Below are positions 63,932 to 64,000 of a DNA stretch of 64,000 nucleotides, in pieces; positions within the stretch are counted from its first letter, which is position 1, and every line of letters starts with the position of its first letter. Both the position numbers and the translations under genes were made by a program. Under the pieces are notes generated by a model. It worked only from the letters and a program-made list of their open reading frames with translations, did not search any database and was not told where the DNA came from. The stretch covers positions 434,001-498,000 of the forward strand of contig WHUX01000012.1 in assembly GCA_015179025.1 (NCBI GenBank), given 5' to 3'. This DNA comes from Terfezia claveryi (lineage: Eukaryota; Ascomycota; Pezizomycetes; Pezizales; Pezizaceae).

Positions 63932-64000
63932 TTTACATATCCGTGCAACTGTAGTACCGAATCCCCACAAGGTAGCAACGCCCCATCAGACAACTTGAAT

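Overview
The window is nuclear DNA of a filamentous ascomycete (Pezizomycotina). The evidence is fungal-only or fungal-typical genes (a GWT1-type GPI inositol acyltransferase, LCB1, an NDC1 nucleoporin, a MET2-type homoserine O-acetyltransferase, a secreted CBM52-type protein), short introns of about 40-110 bp with GT-AG ends and CTAAY-like branch points, and low gene density with many decayed DNA transposons. A gene-poor lineage such as Pezizomycetes would fit, but the order is a weak guess. No rRNA, tRNA, CRISPR array or bacterial replicon feature was seen.

Layout. 0-7.6 kb: an Hva1/TUDOR gene and two large disordered hypothetical genes. 7.6-12.3 kb: an AT-rich gene desert. 12.3-18.3 kb: a bacterial-type GNAT-like gene, a membrane protein with a 21-bp minisatellite, and a paraoxonase-like gene. 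18.3-22.2 kb: nested transposon debris (pogo-type element, 0.54-kb inverted repeat). 22.2-35.2 kb: a membrane protein, a secreted CBM52-type protein, a MARVEL-like protein, ribokinase and two hypothetical genes. 35.8-45.5 kb: an App1-type phosphatase, a 50-residue cysteine protein, MET2 and NDC1. 46-48.8 kb: a frameshifted RAX1-like pseudogene and transposase debris. 49-58.7 kb: the densest block, with GWT1, LCB1, GTP cyclohydrolase I, a bacterial-type PARG and an amidoligase. 58.7-64 kb: repeat debris, an allergen/hydrophilin-like gene and one partial hypothetical gene.

The genes do not form one pathway. Two neighbours, GWT1 and LCB1, both serve ER lipid and GPI-anchor biology: GWT1 acylates the inositol of GPI, and LCB1 starts the sphingoid bases used for ceramide remodelling. 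The PARG and amidoligase genes are divergent across about 0.73 kb.

Two observations stand out. First, tiny insertions made only of transposon ends (15, 15 and 23 bp, plus paired forms of 41, 44 and 83 bp) are each flanked by exact 8-9 bp direct repeats. They look like excision footprints or end-only insertions of a DNA transposon family with 9-bp target duplications. Second, the PARG begins with a textbook PCNA-binding motif (QRRISDFF), followed by a long glycine/arginine tract. Exon joins quoted here were built by hand from splice sites, reading frame and family knowledge, and have not been checked against transcripts.
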